NCBI RefSeq assembly: GCF_900168055.1
Contig: NZ_FUYS01000009.1
Location: 115,553-179,552 of the forward strand
Length of the DNA stretch: 64,000 nt
Origin: Parapedobacter luteus
GTDB lineage: Bacteria > Bacteroidota > Bacteroidia > Sphingobacteriales > Sphingobacteriaceae
Direction of reading: 5' to 3'
Shown here: in pieces, positions 1 through 8,708 of the stretch
Position numbering within the stretch: position 1 is the first letter of the stretch
Layout of the letters: each line of letters begins with the position of its first letter
Position numbers and translations under genes: made by a program
The notes under the pieces: generated by a model
Told to the model about the DNA's origin: nothing
Seen by the model: the letters and a program-made list of their open reading frames with translations, nothing else
Database searches by the model: none

Positions 1-2
1 AC

Positions 3-794
3 GATTACCTCAGCACACTGGATCTCCAGCTGGTGGCAGGCAGGGATTTTTCCCGCGATTTTGCCACAGACACGAATGCCGTACTCATCAACGAACAGAT
101 GGCTGCGCAGCTGGGTGGCATCGAGAAAATACTGGGACAAACCATTCCAATCAATGACGGCATGCAGGTGATCGGTGTGGTGAAAGACTACAACTTCAAG
201 GATCTGCGGCAACAGATAGAGCCGCTCACGATGTTTATCAATCCGAATGAATTCGCCGTGGAGTACCTTTTTGTAAAAGTACGGCCCGAAAACTTAGCGG
301 CTTCGCTTGCTGCAGTGGAAGCTGTATGGAAAAAAGTAAACCCGCGGGCAACGGATGGCGCGTCGTATCTGGATGAAAATACGGACAACCAATACCGGCG
401 CGACCGGCGCTTTACCAACATCATCATCAGCGGCGCGGCACTGGCCATCCTCATTTCCTGCATGGGCCTATTTGCCATTGCGCTGCTGTCCATCAACCGG
501 CGGGTCAAGGAAATCGGCATACGCAAGGTACTGGGGGCCAGCGTATCGGGCATTATTCTCTTGCTATCACGCGATTTTATGAAGATGGTGGTCATCGCCT
601 TCGCCATTGGCGCTCCGATAGCTTGGTGGCTGGCAAATAAATGGCTCGAAAGCTTTGCGTACCGCATTGATGTTCACGCGGGGCTGTTGCTTCTTGGAGG
701 CTTCATGGTATTGATGGTTGCGCTGGCAACAGTAATAACACAGTCGCTTCGTGCCGCGCTAGCCAATCCGGTGGAGTCGTTGAGGGATGAGTGA
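3..794 (+). CDS. ABC transporter permease, FtsX/MacB type (5' truncated by window edge)
   Basis: This is the C-terminal part of an inner-membrane permease. The frame is open from base 3, so the start lies outside the window; the GTG at 33 is internal. It reads as the second periplasmic core domain (motifs VVKDYNF and INPN are shared with the downstream paralogue) followed by the FtsX domain with about three membrane helices and the typical KEIGIRKVLGAS loop. Family knowledge: such roughly 800-residue permeases partner an MacB-like ATPase, often in antimicrobial or lipoprotein export or in mechanotransmission; no ATPase is visible here. It ends with NPVESLRDE, which parallels the end of the next gene. 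Substrate unknown. Confidence 0.9.
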   Translation, partial: DYLSTLDLQLVAGRDFSRDFATDTNAVLINEQMAAQLGGIEKILGQTIPINDGMQVIGVVKDYNFKDLRQQIEPLTMFINPNEFAVEYLFVKVRPENLAASLAAVEAVWKKVNPRATDGASYLDENTDNQYRRDRRFTNIIISGAALAILISCMGLFAIALLSINRRVKEIGIRKVLGASVSGIILLLSRDFMKMVVIAFAIGAPIAWWLANKWLESFAYRIDVHAGLLLLGGFMVLMVALATVITQSLRAALANPVESLRDE

Positions 795-808
795 TTTCAG
801 CTTATGGG

Positions 809-855
809 TTATAACCGTTAGGCTTAACAGCGTATTGCTTATAACCTGACGCTTA
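809..855 (+). repeat. Two imperfect direct repeats between the permease genes
   Basis: TTATAACC followed by a purine-rich spacer and GCTTA occurs at about 809-826 and again at about 839-855, a period of 30 bp, just upstream of the second permease gene. It could be a regulator site or simple sequence drift. No function is established. Confidence 0.35.
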
Positions 856-879
856 CTTCATAAATCTAAAATGTAAAAA

Positions 880-3228
880 ATGATCAAGAATTATTTCAAG
901 ACTGCCATACGAACTTTGGTCAAAAACAAATCCTACGCTGCCATCAATATCGCCGGCTTGGCCGTAAGTCTCACGGCGGCCATGCTGCTGCTACTTTGGG
1001 TATGGGATGAATTGAGCTACGACCGTATGCATGCCAAAGGCGACCGGATTTATTCCGCAAACGGCGCCATTGACCGAGAAATGCAGAACATTTGGGCAAC
1101 TTCGGCGCCCTTGGCCGTCTTCGGTAAGGCGGAAATTGCCGCAGTCGAAGAGGCTTGCCGTGTGAACGAATCGGGAGGCTCCGTCTTGCTCTCCCATGGC
1201 CGTAAAACATTCAACGAGCGGGCAATTTACGCCGATTCTACGTTCTTCCGCATATTCGATTTCCGCCTGTTGGAAGGGAACCCGCTCAAGCCTTTCGCTG
1301 ATAACAACTCCATCGTGCTTAGCCAAAGTACGGCGAATAAGTACTTTGGCAGCGAACAGGCAATGGGTCAGGTGTTGCAAACAAAAGACGGCAGGAACTT
1401 CAAGGTAACTGCCATCATGGAAGACATGCCGACCAATTCTTCGCTGCGTTATGACCTGTTGCTACCGGTTGGCATGCTCGCCGAAAACCGGAATGATATG
1501 GACAATGATTGGGGCAACTTCTATTTGAAGACCTATTTTTTGCTTAAGCCCGGCACAGATGCGAACGCTGTGGGTAAGCAATTGGCAGCAATACATCTTA
1601 AACACCGCCCATCCGAGTTTTTCAAGGATATCAACTACTTGATGCAGCCGTTGGAAAAGCTACATCTTTATAACGAAAAAGGCGACGAGCAAGGGATGCG
1701 CCAAGTCAAGATTTTCTCCTTGGTTGCACTCGTTATCTTACTGATTGCCTGCATCAATTACGTCAATCTGGTGACTGCACGGTCTACCAGGCGTAGCAAG
1801 GAGGTAAGCGTTCGCAAAGTAGTGGGAGCTAATAAAGGCCATTTGTTCTGGCAGTTTATAGCAGAATCGTTTGTTGTCTTTTTCATCGCGCTGATCGTCG
1901 CCATCGGGTTGATTGCGGCACTGATACCGATTTATAATAGTCTTTCGGGCAAGGAAATGGTGTTCAGCCTGTTGGATAGCCGTGTGTGGATAATCTTTGG
2001 TCTTGCACTGATAGCCGTGCTATCGATGGCCGGTGTGTACCCGGCCTGGATGCTTTCGTCGTTCAAGCCGGCGACGGCCCTCAAAGGTAAACTACCTGGA
2101 TTCGGAAAAAACGGCAACTTCCGCAGGGTTTTGGTGGTGGTGCAATTTTCATGTGCCGTGGTATTGATTGTGGCTACGCTTGTTATCGCTAGCCAACTCA
2201 ATTATATCCGCAACCTCAACTTGGGGTATACCAAGGAGAATATTTTTACGTTTAACAGCTATAATTTCCAGAAAAATTATGAAACCATCCGGGACGAGCT
2301 TCAAAATCAACCCGGCATTGCCGGCGTGACGGTTGCCCAGCAGTCTATTCTCAATGTTGGGAGCGCCACAGGCGATATCGAGTGGGAAGGCAAACCTGCT
2401 GGCATGGAGAATTTCATGATTAACCAGTTGTCTGTGGATCGCAATTTCCCCGAAGTGATGGGCATGGAGCTCATAGCGGGAAAAGGGTTTACGGGGACGG
2501 CGGCGGATAGCGCTCATTATATTCTTAATGAGACGGCCGTCAAACAAATGGGCCTCGAAAATCCCATCGGCCAGACGATATCCTTTCATGAGGTGCCGGG
2601 CACCATAGTGGCTGTTGTAAAGGATTTTCATTTCAAGAACATGAAGACGGCCATTGAGCCCTGCATTTTGTTCATAAATCCAAACTGGGGGTGGAGTACC
2701 CTGTATGTGAAAACTACCGGAAGCGAAGCACAACAGGCAATTGCGGCTGTAGAAAAACTTTGGAAACAATATAATGCCGACTATGATTTCAACTACCAGT
2801 TCATGGATGAGTCGTTTGACAACATGTACAAAAGCGATATGCGGTCTGGAAAATTGTTCAATATCTTTGCGGGAGTCGCCATCTTCCTATCGTGCCTCGG
2901 CCTTTTCGGCCTGGTGACCTATGCCGCGGAAACACGATTCAAGGAAATCGGCATCCGAAAGACATTGGGCGCTAGCGCCAGCAACATCATCATACTGATT
3001 TCCAAAGATTTTCTTGTCCTGGTAGCCATTTCCTTTTTGGTGGCCTTTCCGTTGGCCTGGTGGATGATGAACGGCTGGCTGAACAGCTATGCCTACCGTA
3101 CGGATATCGCTTGGTGGATTTTTGCTGTCTCGGGCTTTGTCGCTTTTGCCATTGCGGCCATCACCGTTTGCGGCAAATCACTTCGCGCTGCGCAACAGAA
3201 TCCTATCAAGGCGATCCGAACCGAATAA
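880..3228 (+). CDS. ABC transporter permease, FtsX/MacB type
   Basis: Full-length 782-residue inner-membrane permease, a tandem paralogue of the gene before it. It has an N-terminal helix at about 20-42, a first MacB-like periplasmic core domain, a first FtsX block (about 280-420, with the motif RSKEVSVRKVVGA), a second core domain (about 450-660) and a second FtsX block with KEIGIRKTLGAS. The duplicated layout and length are typical of Bacteroidota members. The ATG at 880 follows an A-rich stretch with no clear Shine-Dalgarno sequence, as is common in this phylum. It lies 85 bp after the first permease, probably co-transcribed. Substrate unknown; the ATPase must be encoded elsewhere. Confidence 0.93.
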   Translation: MIKNYFKTAIRTLVKNKSYAAINIAGLAVSLTAAMLLLLWVWDELSYDRMHAKGDRIYSANGAIDREMQNIWATSAPLAVFGKAEIAAVEEACRVNESGGSVLLSHGRKTFNERAIYADSTFFRIFDFRLLEGNPLKPFADNNSIVLSQSTANKYFGSEQAMGQVLQTKDGRNFKVTAIMEDMPTNSSLRYDLLLPVGMLAENRNDMDNDWGNFYLKTYFLLKPGTDANAVGKQLAAIHLKHRPSEFFKDINYLMQPLEKLHLYNEKGDEQGMRQVKIFSLVALVILLIACINYVNLVTARSTRRSKEVSVRKVVGANKGHLFWQFIAESFVVFFIALIVAIGLIAALIPIYNSLSGKEMVFSLLDSRVWIIFGLALIAVLSMAGVYPAWMLSSFKPATALKGKLPGFGKNGNFRRVLVVVQFSCAVVLIVATLVIASQLNYIRNLNLGYTKENIFTFNSYNFQKNYETIRDELQNQPGIAGVTVAQQSILNVGSATGDIEWEGKPAGMENFMINQLSVDRNFPEVMGMELIAGKGFTGTAADSAHYILNETAVKQMGLENPIGQTISFHEVPGTIVAVVKDFHFKNMKTAIEPCILFINPNWGWSTLYVKTTGSEAQQAIAAVEKLWKQYNADYDFNYQFMDESFDNMYKSDMRSGKLFNIFAGVAIFLSCLGLFGLVTYAAETRFKEIGIRKTLGASASNIIILISKDFLVLVAISFLVAFPLAWWMMNGWLNSYAYRTDIAWWIFAVSGFVAFAIAAITVCGKSLRAAQQNPIKAIRTE

Positions 3229-3240
3229 GCCGCGGCGACA

Positions 3241-3275
3241 ACCTGTACGCAGCAGCCAGTTTGTTGCGTACAGGT
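3241..3275 (+). terminator. Hairpin downstream of the permease genes
   Basis: A perfect 11-bp inverted repeat (ACCTGTACGCA at 3241-3251, TGCGTACAGGT at 3265-3275, 13-nt loop) lies 13 bp after the permease stop. There is no run of T after it, so it may act as an mRNA 3'-end stabiliser rather than as a classical intrinsic terminator. Confidence 0.5.
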
Positions 3276-3377
3276 ACACAAAATTTCATGCCGTAAAAAA
3301 AAACAAAACCAGCAGGCCGTTGTTCTCTATGAAGTTGCAGTGTAATCCTTTTGCACCGCGGGCTAACTAACACAGAT

Positions 3378-4871
3378 ATGAGACAACAAGTTATTGACAA
3401 TGCGGCATCTCTTTATAAAGATCCTATTCCTGTTCCATTTCTCTTCCCCAGATATCCAGAGAAAATCCATTACCCATTAATCGAAGGGACATCCTACCGT
3501 TATGACGGCATTGCCGAAGGCTTATTTACGCTTGACAAAAACTGGCGATGCATCTATGCCAGCACAAGCTTTCTCCGTCTTTTGGACAAGAAATCGCATG
3601 ATTTGGTAGGCAGCCAAGTGTGGGAGATATTTCCGGAACTTGAAGCTACTGCGTTAGGCAGTATTTATAAATGTTCGATGCACGATGGCATGCCCCGTAT
3701 TCTCGTGGATTATATCCCCGCCTTCTCCGGATGGTTTCGCGTAAGCATCACACCTACCGCAGAAGGCATTGATACCATCATACAGCACCATACAAAATCG
3801 ACATCCGAAAGACACCCTTCGTATACATCGGAAGAAAAGTACCGTACATTGTTCAACTCAATTGACGAAAGCTTTTGTTTAGTTGAGGTTTTGTTTGACA
3901 CCTACAATCGTCCCTATGATTACCGCTTTCTGGAAACCAACGAGGCCTTCAAGCAACAAACGGACATTGAAAATGCAGTCGGCCGAACCATGCGAGAAAT
4001 AGCCCCGCTACACGAAAATCACTGGTTTGAAATTTATGGCCACGTCGCACTTACTGGAGAATCCATCCGCTTTGAAAATCATGCTGAGCAGCTGCACCGC
4101 TGGTATGAAGTCTATGCATTTCGCATGGGAGCTGCCGAACAACGACAAGTGGCTATACTGTTCAAAGACATCACTGAGCGCAAGCGAATGGAGCACCTCA
4201 AAGATGACTTTATCAGCACAGCGAGCCACGAGCTTAATACGCCGCTTACCGGAATCAAGGCATATACGCAATTGCTGACGCGGGAATTACAGAAAGCAGG
4301 AGATAAAAGGAATACTGCATTGGCTAAAAAACTCCACCACCATGTGGAACGGATGGTCAACCTGGTCAATAATTTGTTGGACACTTCCAACATTACCAAA
4401 GGAGAGTTCCCCCTTACGAAGGAACGCTTCGACATCAACGACCTCGTTGGAGAACGCATCAATGAATTCAGGCTGCTTAACCAATATCATCAAATCATCC
4501 TAAACACAAAACCCGTAAGGCCGGTTTTCGCCGACCGCCAGCGCATAGGGCAAGCGTTGGGCAATATCATTACGAATGCTATAAAATACTCCCCCCCGAC
4601 CGGAAAGATTACGGTCAGTGTCTCTGATGTAGACGAAAAATTCCTAAAAATCAGTATCGAAGACCATGGCGTTGGCATTCCAGCCCCTTCGTTAACTAAC
4701 GTGTTTGACCGCTTTTTTCGTGCCGGTAGTGCCGATATGCCGACTTATCCCGGTATGGGACTCGGACTATACATTACCGCCCAAATCATTAAGCACCACG
4801 GAGGAACCATCACGGCAGATAACAAACCGGACAAAGGCGCGGTCTTTTCTTTCACGCTGCCCTATGACTAA
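3378..4871 (+). CDS. PAS-domain sensor histidine kinase
   Basis: Predicted soluble sensor kinase of 497 residues from the ATG at 3378; a TTG nine codons earlier also lies in frame but is less likely. Two PAS-like domains (about 40-140 and 155-270) precede a HisKA dimerisation helix with the phospho-acceptor histidine in ASHELNTPL (about H284). The HATPase_c domain follows, with the N box (NAIKYSP), G1 (DHGVGIP), F box (FDRFF) and G2 (GMGLGLY). No transmembrane helix is evident, so the signal is probably intracellular (redox, ligand or light; unknown). No response regulator is adjacent, so this is an orphan kinase. A promoter-like TTG...TCCTTTTG pair lies at about 3320-3353 but is one base off consensus. 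Confidence 0.9.
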   Translation: MRQQVIDNAASLYKDPIPVPFLFPRYPEKIHYPLIEGTSYRYDGIAEGLFTLDKNWRCIYASTSFLRLLDKKSHDLVGSQVWEIFPELEATALGSIYKCSMHDGMPRILVDYIPAFSGWFRVSITPTAEGIDTIIQHHTKSTSERHPSYTSEEKYRTLFNSIDESFCLVEVLFDTYNRPYDYRFLETNEAFKQQTDIENAVGRTMREIAPLHENHWFEIYGHVALTGESIRFENHAEQLHRWYEVYAFRMGAAEQRQVAILFKDITERKRMEHLKDDFISTASHELNTPLTGIKAYTQLLTRELQKAGDKRNTALAKKLHHHVERMVNLVNNLLDTSNITKGEFPLTKERFDINDLVGERINEFRLLNQYHQIILNTKPVRPVFADRQRIGQALGNIITNAIKYSPPTGKITVSVSDVDEKFLKISIEDHGVGIPAPSLTNVFDRFFRAGSADMPTYPGMGLGLYITAQIIKHHGGTITADNKPDKGAVFSFTLPYD

Positions 4872-5223
4872 TTGACATTTGTCCACGTGTTCCACCTCGC
4901 CGCGAGCGAGAAACTTATATGCCCATGACGGACTATGCGATTGCATAATGTCCACTGAAATCAACCGCCAGTAAATACCATTTCAAAGCATACGAACGTT
5001 TTAAAAAAAAATTTGTTTGCCAACCTAAAAATTTGGCACCCTTTTCGCTAACAAAGGATAGGTTTAGGTTGATAGCCCCTAACCCCATTGGGGCGGCCGT
5101 CCCGATGTATATTGGGACGGCTTTTTTATTTATAGCTGCTATTTTACAGCCTAAATAGCTATTTTGACGATGATTCTTTAACTTAGACGCGTATCCCACT
5201 TCATTTAAAATTAATTGCATCTC
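4872..5223 (+). other. Intergenic region with a possible small RNA unit
   Basis: This 352-bp stretch has no convincing gene. An A/T-rich block at 5001-5034 contains AAAATTTG, one base off a -7 box. It is followed by about 60 nt with a small CCCC/GGGG hairpin (about 5083-5093) and then the strong terminator at 5096-5127. An independent short transcript ending there is possible; nothing in it matches an RNA family known to me. The 90 bp after the terminator must contain the promoter of the protease gene, but no exact TAnnTTTG box is present. Confidence 0.3.
5096..5127 (+). terminator. Rho-independent terminator
   Basis: A perfect 8-bp stem, GCCGTCCC (5096-5103) with GGGACGGC (5114-5121), has a 10-nt loop and is followed directly by TTTTTT. 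It lies 225 bp after the histidine kinase stop and about 100 bp before the protease gene, so it ends either a long kinase 3'UTR or a separate small transcript. Confidence 0.8.
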
Positions 5224-8200
5224 ATGAAGAAAATGATTACAATCATCGTAATGCTGTGCAGCATTTTGGTCACTTCGGCACAGGAAGAGGCCCGTTTATT
5301 GCGCTTTCCCGCCATCCATGGCAATCAGGTTGTTTTTACGTATGCGGGCGACCTCTACGTTGTATCGGTAAACGGCGGCGTAGCGCGCAAAATCACCAGT
5401 CATCCCGGTTATGAAATGTTTGCACGATTTAGCCCGGACGGTAAGCACATTGCATTTACCGGCCAATACGATGGCAACACGGAAGTGTTTGTCATTCCGG
5501 CAAACGGGGGTGAGCCTAAACGCATCACCTATACACCTACATTGAGCCGCGATGACTTGGCTGATCGCATGGGCCCCAACAACATTGTCATGGGTTGGAC
5601 ACCCGATAACCAACATGTAATTTACCGTAGCCGAGGCACTTCGTTCAATGCCTTCAAAGGCAAGCTTTATTTGGCGCCCCTCAACGGGGATCTCAGCCGG
5701 GAGTTGCCTTACTCAGTGGCCTCTTGGGCCTCGTACAATGCCGACGGCTCGAAGCTGGCGATGAATCGCGTATTTCGTGAATTCAGGACATGGAAATATT
5801 ACCGGGGAGGGATGGCTGACGACATCTGGCTTACCGACCCGAAAACCGGTGAAACGGAAAACGTGACCAACCATCCCGCCCAGGATGTCTTCCCGATGTA
5901 TTACAACGATAAAATTTACTTTGTAAGTGATCGTAATCGTATCGCAAACTTGTTTGTGTATGACACACAAACAAAGCAAACACGACAGGTGACCGACTTC
6001 AAGGACTACGACGTCAAGTTTCCCTCGTTGGGAGGTGACGCCATCGTGTTTGAAAACGGGGGATATATCTACCACCACGACCTCCTTAACGGACAGACCA
6101 AAAAGCTTAATATCGTTATCGCCGAAGACTTTGCCTCCGGACGCACCAAACAAATAGACGCATCCAATTTTATCTATAGCGCTGACCTGTCGCCAGATGG
6201 AAAGCGGGTGGTGTTTGGTGCGCGCGGAGACGTGTTTACCGTCCCGGCGAAAGCAGGCGTGACGCGTAACCTGACGCAAAGTAGCGGCGTACACGACCGC
6301 AATGTAGGATGGAGCCCGGATGGCCAGTGGGTAAGCTTTATTTCGGATCGTACAGGAGAAGACGAATTATACATCCAGAAACAGGACGGTACCGAACCGG
6401 CAAAACAACTTACCAAAGGGGGCGGCGCTTATAAATTTAACGCAGTCTGGAGTCCGGACAGTAAATATTTGCTATATGGCGACCGGAACCAAGATTTATA
6501 TGTCGTAGATATCCAGTCTGGCAACAAAACACTTGCTGCTCATTCGGACGAAAGCACCATCGGCGCTTATACTTTTGGGCCCGACAGCAAATGGATTGCT
6601 TATAGCATGCCCGGCAAAGCCCGCGAATTTACCGTCATCAAGCTATACAACATCGAGACCAAGAAAACCATTACGGTCACCGACACGTGGTATAACAGTG
6701 GCCAACCGGAATTCAGCCCTGACGGCAAATTCCTGTATTTTGTATCGCAGCGCGACTTCAATCCGACATACAGTAGTACAGAATGGAATCACGTTTATAA
6801 TGACATGAGTCGTCCCTATCTGGTCAGGCTCAGCGCTTCGACCAAGTCTCCGTTTACCGAGGAAAGCGACGAAGTAACGGTGAAAACGAACAAAGAAAAG
6901 GAAGAAAATGAAGACAAAAAGGCTGAAAACGCTGCAAAAAACGGTGTAATAATCACTGTCGACGAGGAAGGTCTGGCCGACCGAGTAGAGAGCTTGCCGG
7001 TATCGCCCGGTTCGTATTTCGGACTTGTTGCTACAGAAGATGGGCTCTATTATTCCAGTGCCGGTACCAATGGACGAGGATTCAAGTTTTTTAATCTCTC
7101 GGACAAGAAAGAAACAGAAATCGGGACTTTTGGAAGTTATGCGGTAAGTCCTGACAGAAAAAAAATCCTAATCCGCAGCAGCGGCGGATTCTTCATCGAA
7201 AACCTGGCCAAATCAAAAATTACGCCTACGAATAAGGTGGATTTGACGGGACTGAAAACGACCGTAGATCTAAAAGCGGAATGGAAACAAGTCTATGACG
7301 AGAGCTGGCGGCAGATGCGTGATTATTTTTATGATCCGGATATGCACGGAGTAAACTGGAAAGCCATGCACGACAAGTATGCGCCATTGCTCCCTTACGT
7401 CAACCATCGGGACGACCTCACTTACCTCATTGGCGAGCTGATAGCCGAGCTCAACGTTGGGCACGCCTACGTGAACAGCGGCGACCGCCCTGCAGTGGAA
7501 CGTATACCTATGGGGCTTTTAGGTGCAACGTTCAGCCGTGACAAAAGTGGCTATTACCGCATCGACAGCATTCTTTCGGGCCAAAGCTGGAACAAAACGC
7601 TCGTATCCCCCTTGCGCGCTCCTGCTGCCGGGGCTAAAAAGGGCGAATACATCATCGCCATCAATGGCGTATCCATGAAAGACGTAGACAACCTCTATCA
7701 GACGCTTATTGGCAAAGCCGACCAACTCATCGAAATTGAAATCAACACAAATCCTGCACCCAACGGAGCGCGAAAGGTCCTTGTAAAGCCGATAGCCGAT
7801 GAGTCCGCCCTTTATTACCATGAATGGGTACAGCAAAACATCGCAAAGGTAAACGCCGCAAGCAACGGCCGGATTGGTTATGTACATATTCCAGATATGG
7901 GCCCAGATGGTCTCAACCAGTTTGCTCGTTACTTCTATCCGCAGCTGGACAAAGAGGCCCTCATTATCGATGACCGCGGAAACGGTGGGGGCAATGTGTC
8001 GCCGATGATTATAGAACGTCTGCTGCGCAAACCTGGCTTAGGGACCATGCGGCGAAATAGTAAAACAGCGTCCATCAAGCCCGACGCGCACGTAGGGCCT
8101 AAGGTATGCCTCATTGACCAGTATTCTGCTTCGGATGGCGATCTATTTCCCTGGCAGTTCAAGCATTACGGGATCGGGCCACTCATTGGCCAACGTACTT

Positions 8201-8478
8201 GGGGCGGCGTAGTGGGCATCAGCGGCACCCTACCATTTATCGACGGCGGCGATATGCGAAAACCCGAATTTGCGCACTTCGCGGCGGATGGGTCATCGTT
8301 TATCATTGAAGGAGAAGGCGTGCACCCCGATATTGAGGTCATAAACGATCCCTATGAAGAGTACCAGGGTACCGATGCCCAGCTAACCAAGGGCATTGAG
8401 ATATTAATGGAGCAATTAGCTAAAGGAGAGGCTACGGGTGTACCGAAAATACCCCCCTTTCCAAATAAAGCAAAATAG
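5224..8478 (+). CDS. Tricorn-type S41 peptidase with signal peptide
   Basis: Large protease homologue of 1084 residues from the ATG at 5224; a TTG at 5215 is in frame but the ATG gives a clean signal peptide (MKKMITII...TSAQ). The N-terminal half carries WD40/PD40 propeller repeats (motifs such as SPDGK, WSPDG and FSPDGK, about 25-560). A Glu/Lys-rich linker (about 560-580) follows, then the core helical domain, a PDZ domain (about 755-850) and a tail-specific protease domain. Candidate catalytic residues are His747 in NVGHAYV and the serine near 970 in SASDGD, matching H746 and S965 of archaeal Tricorn. The export signal suggests a periplasmic role in degrading peptides, unlike cytosolic archaeal Tricorn. 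Monocistronic, with its own terminator. Confidence 0.93.
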   Translation: MKKMITIIVMLCSILVTSAQEEARLLRFPAIHGNQVVFTYAGDLYVVSVNGGVARKITSHPGYEMFARFSPDGKHIAFTGQYDGNTEVFVIPANGGEPKRITYTPTLSRDDLADRMGPNNIVMGWTPDNQHVIYRSRGTSFNAFKGKLYLAPLNGDLSRELPYSVASWASYNADGSKLAMNRVFREFRTWKYYRGGMADDIWLTDPKTGETENVTNHPAQDVFPMYYNDKIYFVSDRNRIANLFVYDTQTKQTRQVTDFKDYDVKFPSLGGDAIVFENGGYIYHHDLLNGQTKKLNIVIAEDFASGRTKQIDASNFIYSADLSPDGKRVVFGARGDVFTVPAKAGVTRNLTQSSGVHDRNVGWSPDGQWVSFISDRTGEDELYIQKQDGTEPAKQLTKGGGAYKFNAVWSPDSKYLLYGDRNQDLYVVDIQSGNKTLAAHSDESTIGAYTFGPDSKWIAYSMPGKAREFTVIKLYNIETKKTITVTDTWYNSGQPEFSPDGKFLYFVSQRDFNPTYSSTEWNHVYNDMSRPYLVRLSASTKSPFTEESDEVTVKTNKEKEENEDKKAENAAKNGVIITVDEEGLADRVESLPVSPGSYFGLVATEDGLYYSSAGTNGRGFKFFNLSDKKETEIGTFGSYAVSPDRKKILIRSSGGFFIENLAKSKITPTNKVDLTGLKTTVDLKAEWKQVYDESWRQMRDYFYDPDMHGVNWKAMHDKYAPLLPYVNHRDDLTYLIGELIAELNVGHAYVNSGDRPAVERIPMGLLGATFSRDKSGYYRIDSILSGQSWNKTLVSPLRAPAAGAKKGEYIIAINGVSMKDVDNLYQTLIGKADQLIEIEINTNPAPNGARKVLVKPIADESALYYHEWVQQNIAKVNAASNGRIGYVHIPDMGPDGLNQFARYFYPQLDKEALIIDDRGNGGGNVSPMIIERLLRKPGLGTMRRNSKTASIKPDAHVGPKVCLIDQYSASDGDLFPWQFKHYGIGPLIGQRTWGGVVGISGTLPFIDGGDMRKPEFAHFAADGSSFIIEGEGVHPDIEVINDPYEEYQGTDAQLTKGIEILMEQLAKGEATGVPKIPPFPNKAK

Positions 8479-8490
8479 CTAACTATTCAA

Positions 8491-8523
8491 AGAGGTTATT
8501 CATGACGAATAACCTCTTTTTTT
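8491..8523 (+). terminator. Rho-independent terminator of the protease gene
   Basis: A perfect 11-bp stem, AGAGGTTATTC (8491-8501) with GAATAACCTCT (8507-8517), has a 5-nt loop and runs into a T tract, 13 bp after the stop codon. Confidence 0.9.
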
Positions 8524-8708
8524 ATTACTAAGAACCAAAACCAAACCAAAAAAAAGCCAACAACACCAAATAACCATCTATAAAAACTTAAAAAAAATAT
8601 AAAATAAACAAGAAAACACCAGTTTATTTGACAAAAAACATATTTTTATAAAAAATTACCACAACAACGATAACAACAAACACTTCTTTTGCCCCCAAAC
8701 CAACAGCC
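8524..8708 (+). promoter_or_regulatory. Very A/T-rich leader of the ATP-grasp operon
   Basis: These 185 bp are strikingly A-rich and hold no gene. A TTTG at 8627-8630 followed 18 bp later by TATAAAAA (about 8649) is only a partial match to the Bacteroidota promoter, and TTCTTTTG at 8684-8691 is one base off the -7 consensus. The promoter of the downstream three-gene operon must lie here; which box is used cannot be decided by eye. Confidence 0.4.

Noticed and set aside
2149..2769. 206-residue open frame on minus inside the second permease gene
   Set aside because: Antisense of a conserved periplasmic core domain.
5713..6294. 193-residue open frame on minus inside the Tricorn-type gene
   Set aside because: Shadow of the propeller region; no recognisable domain.
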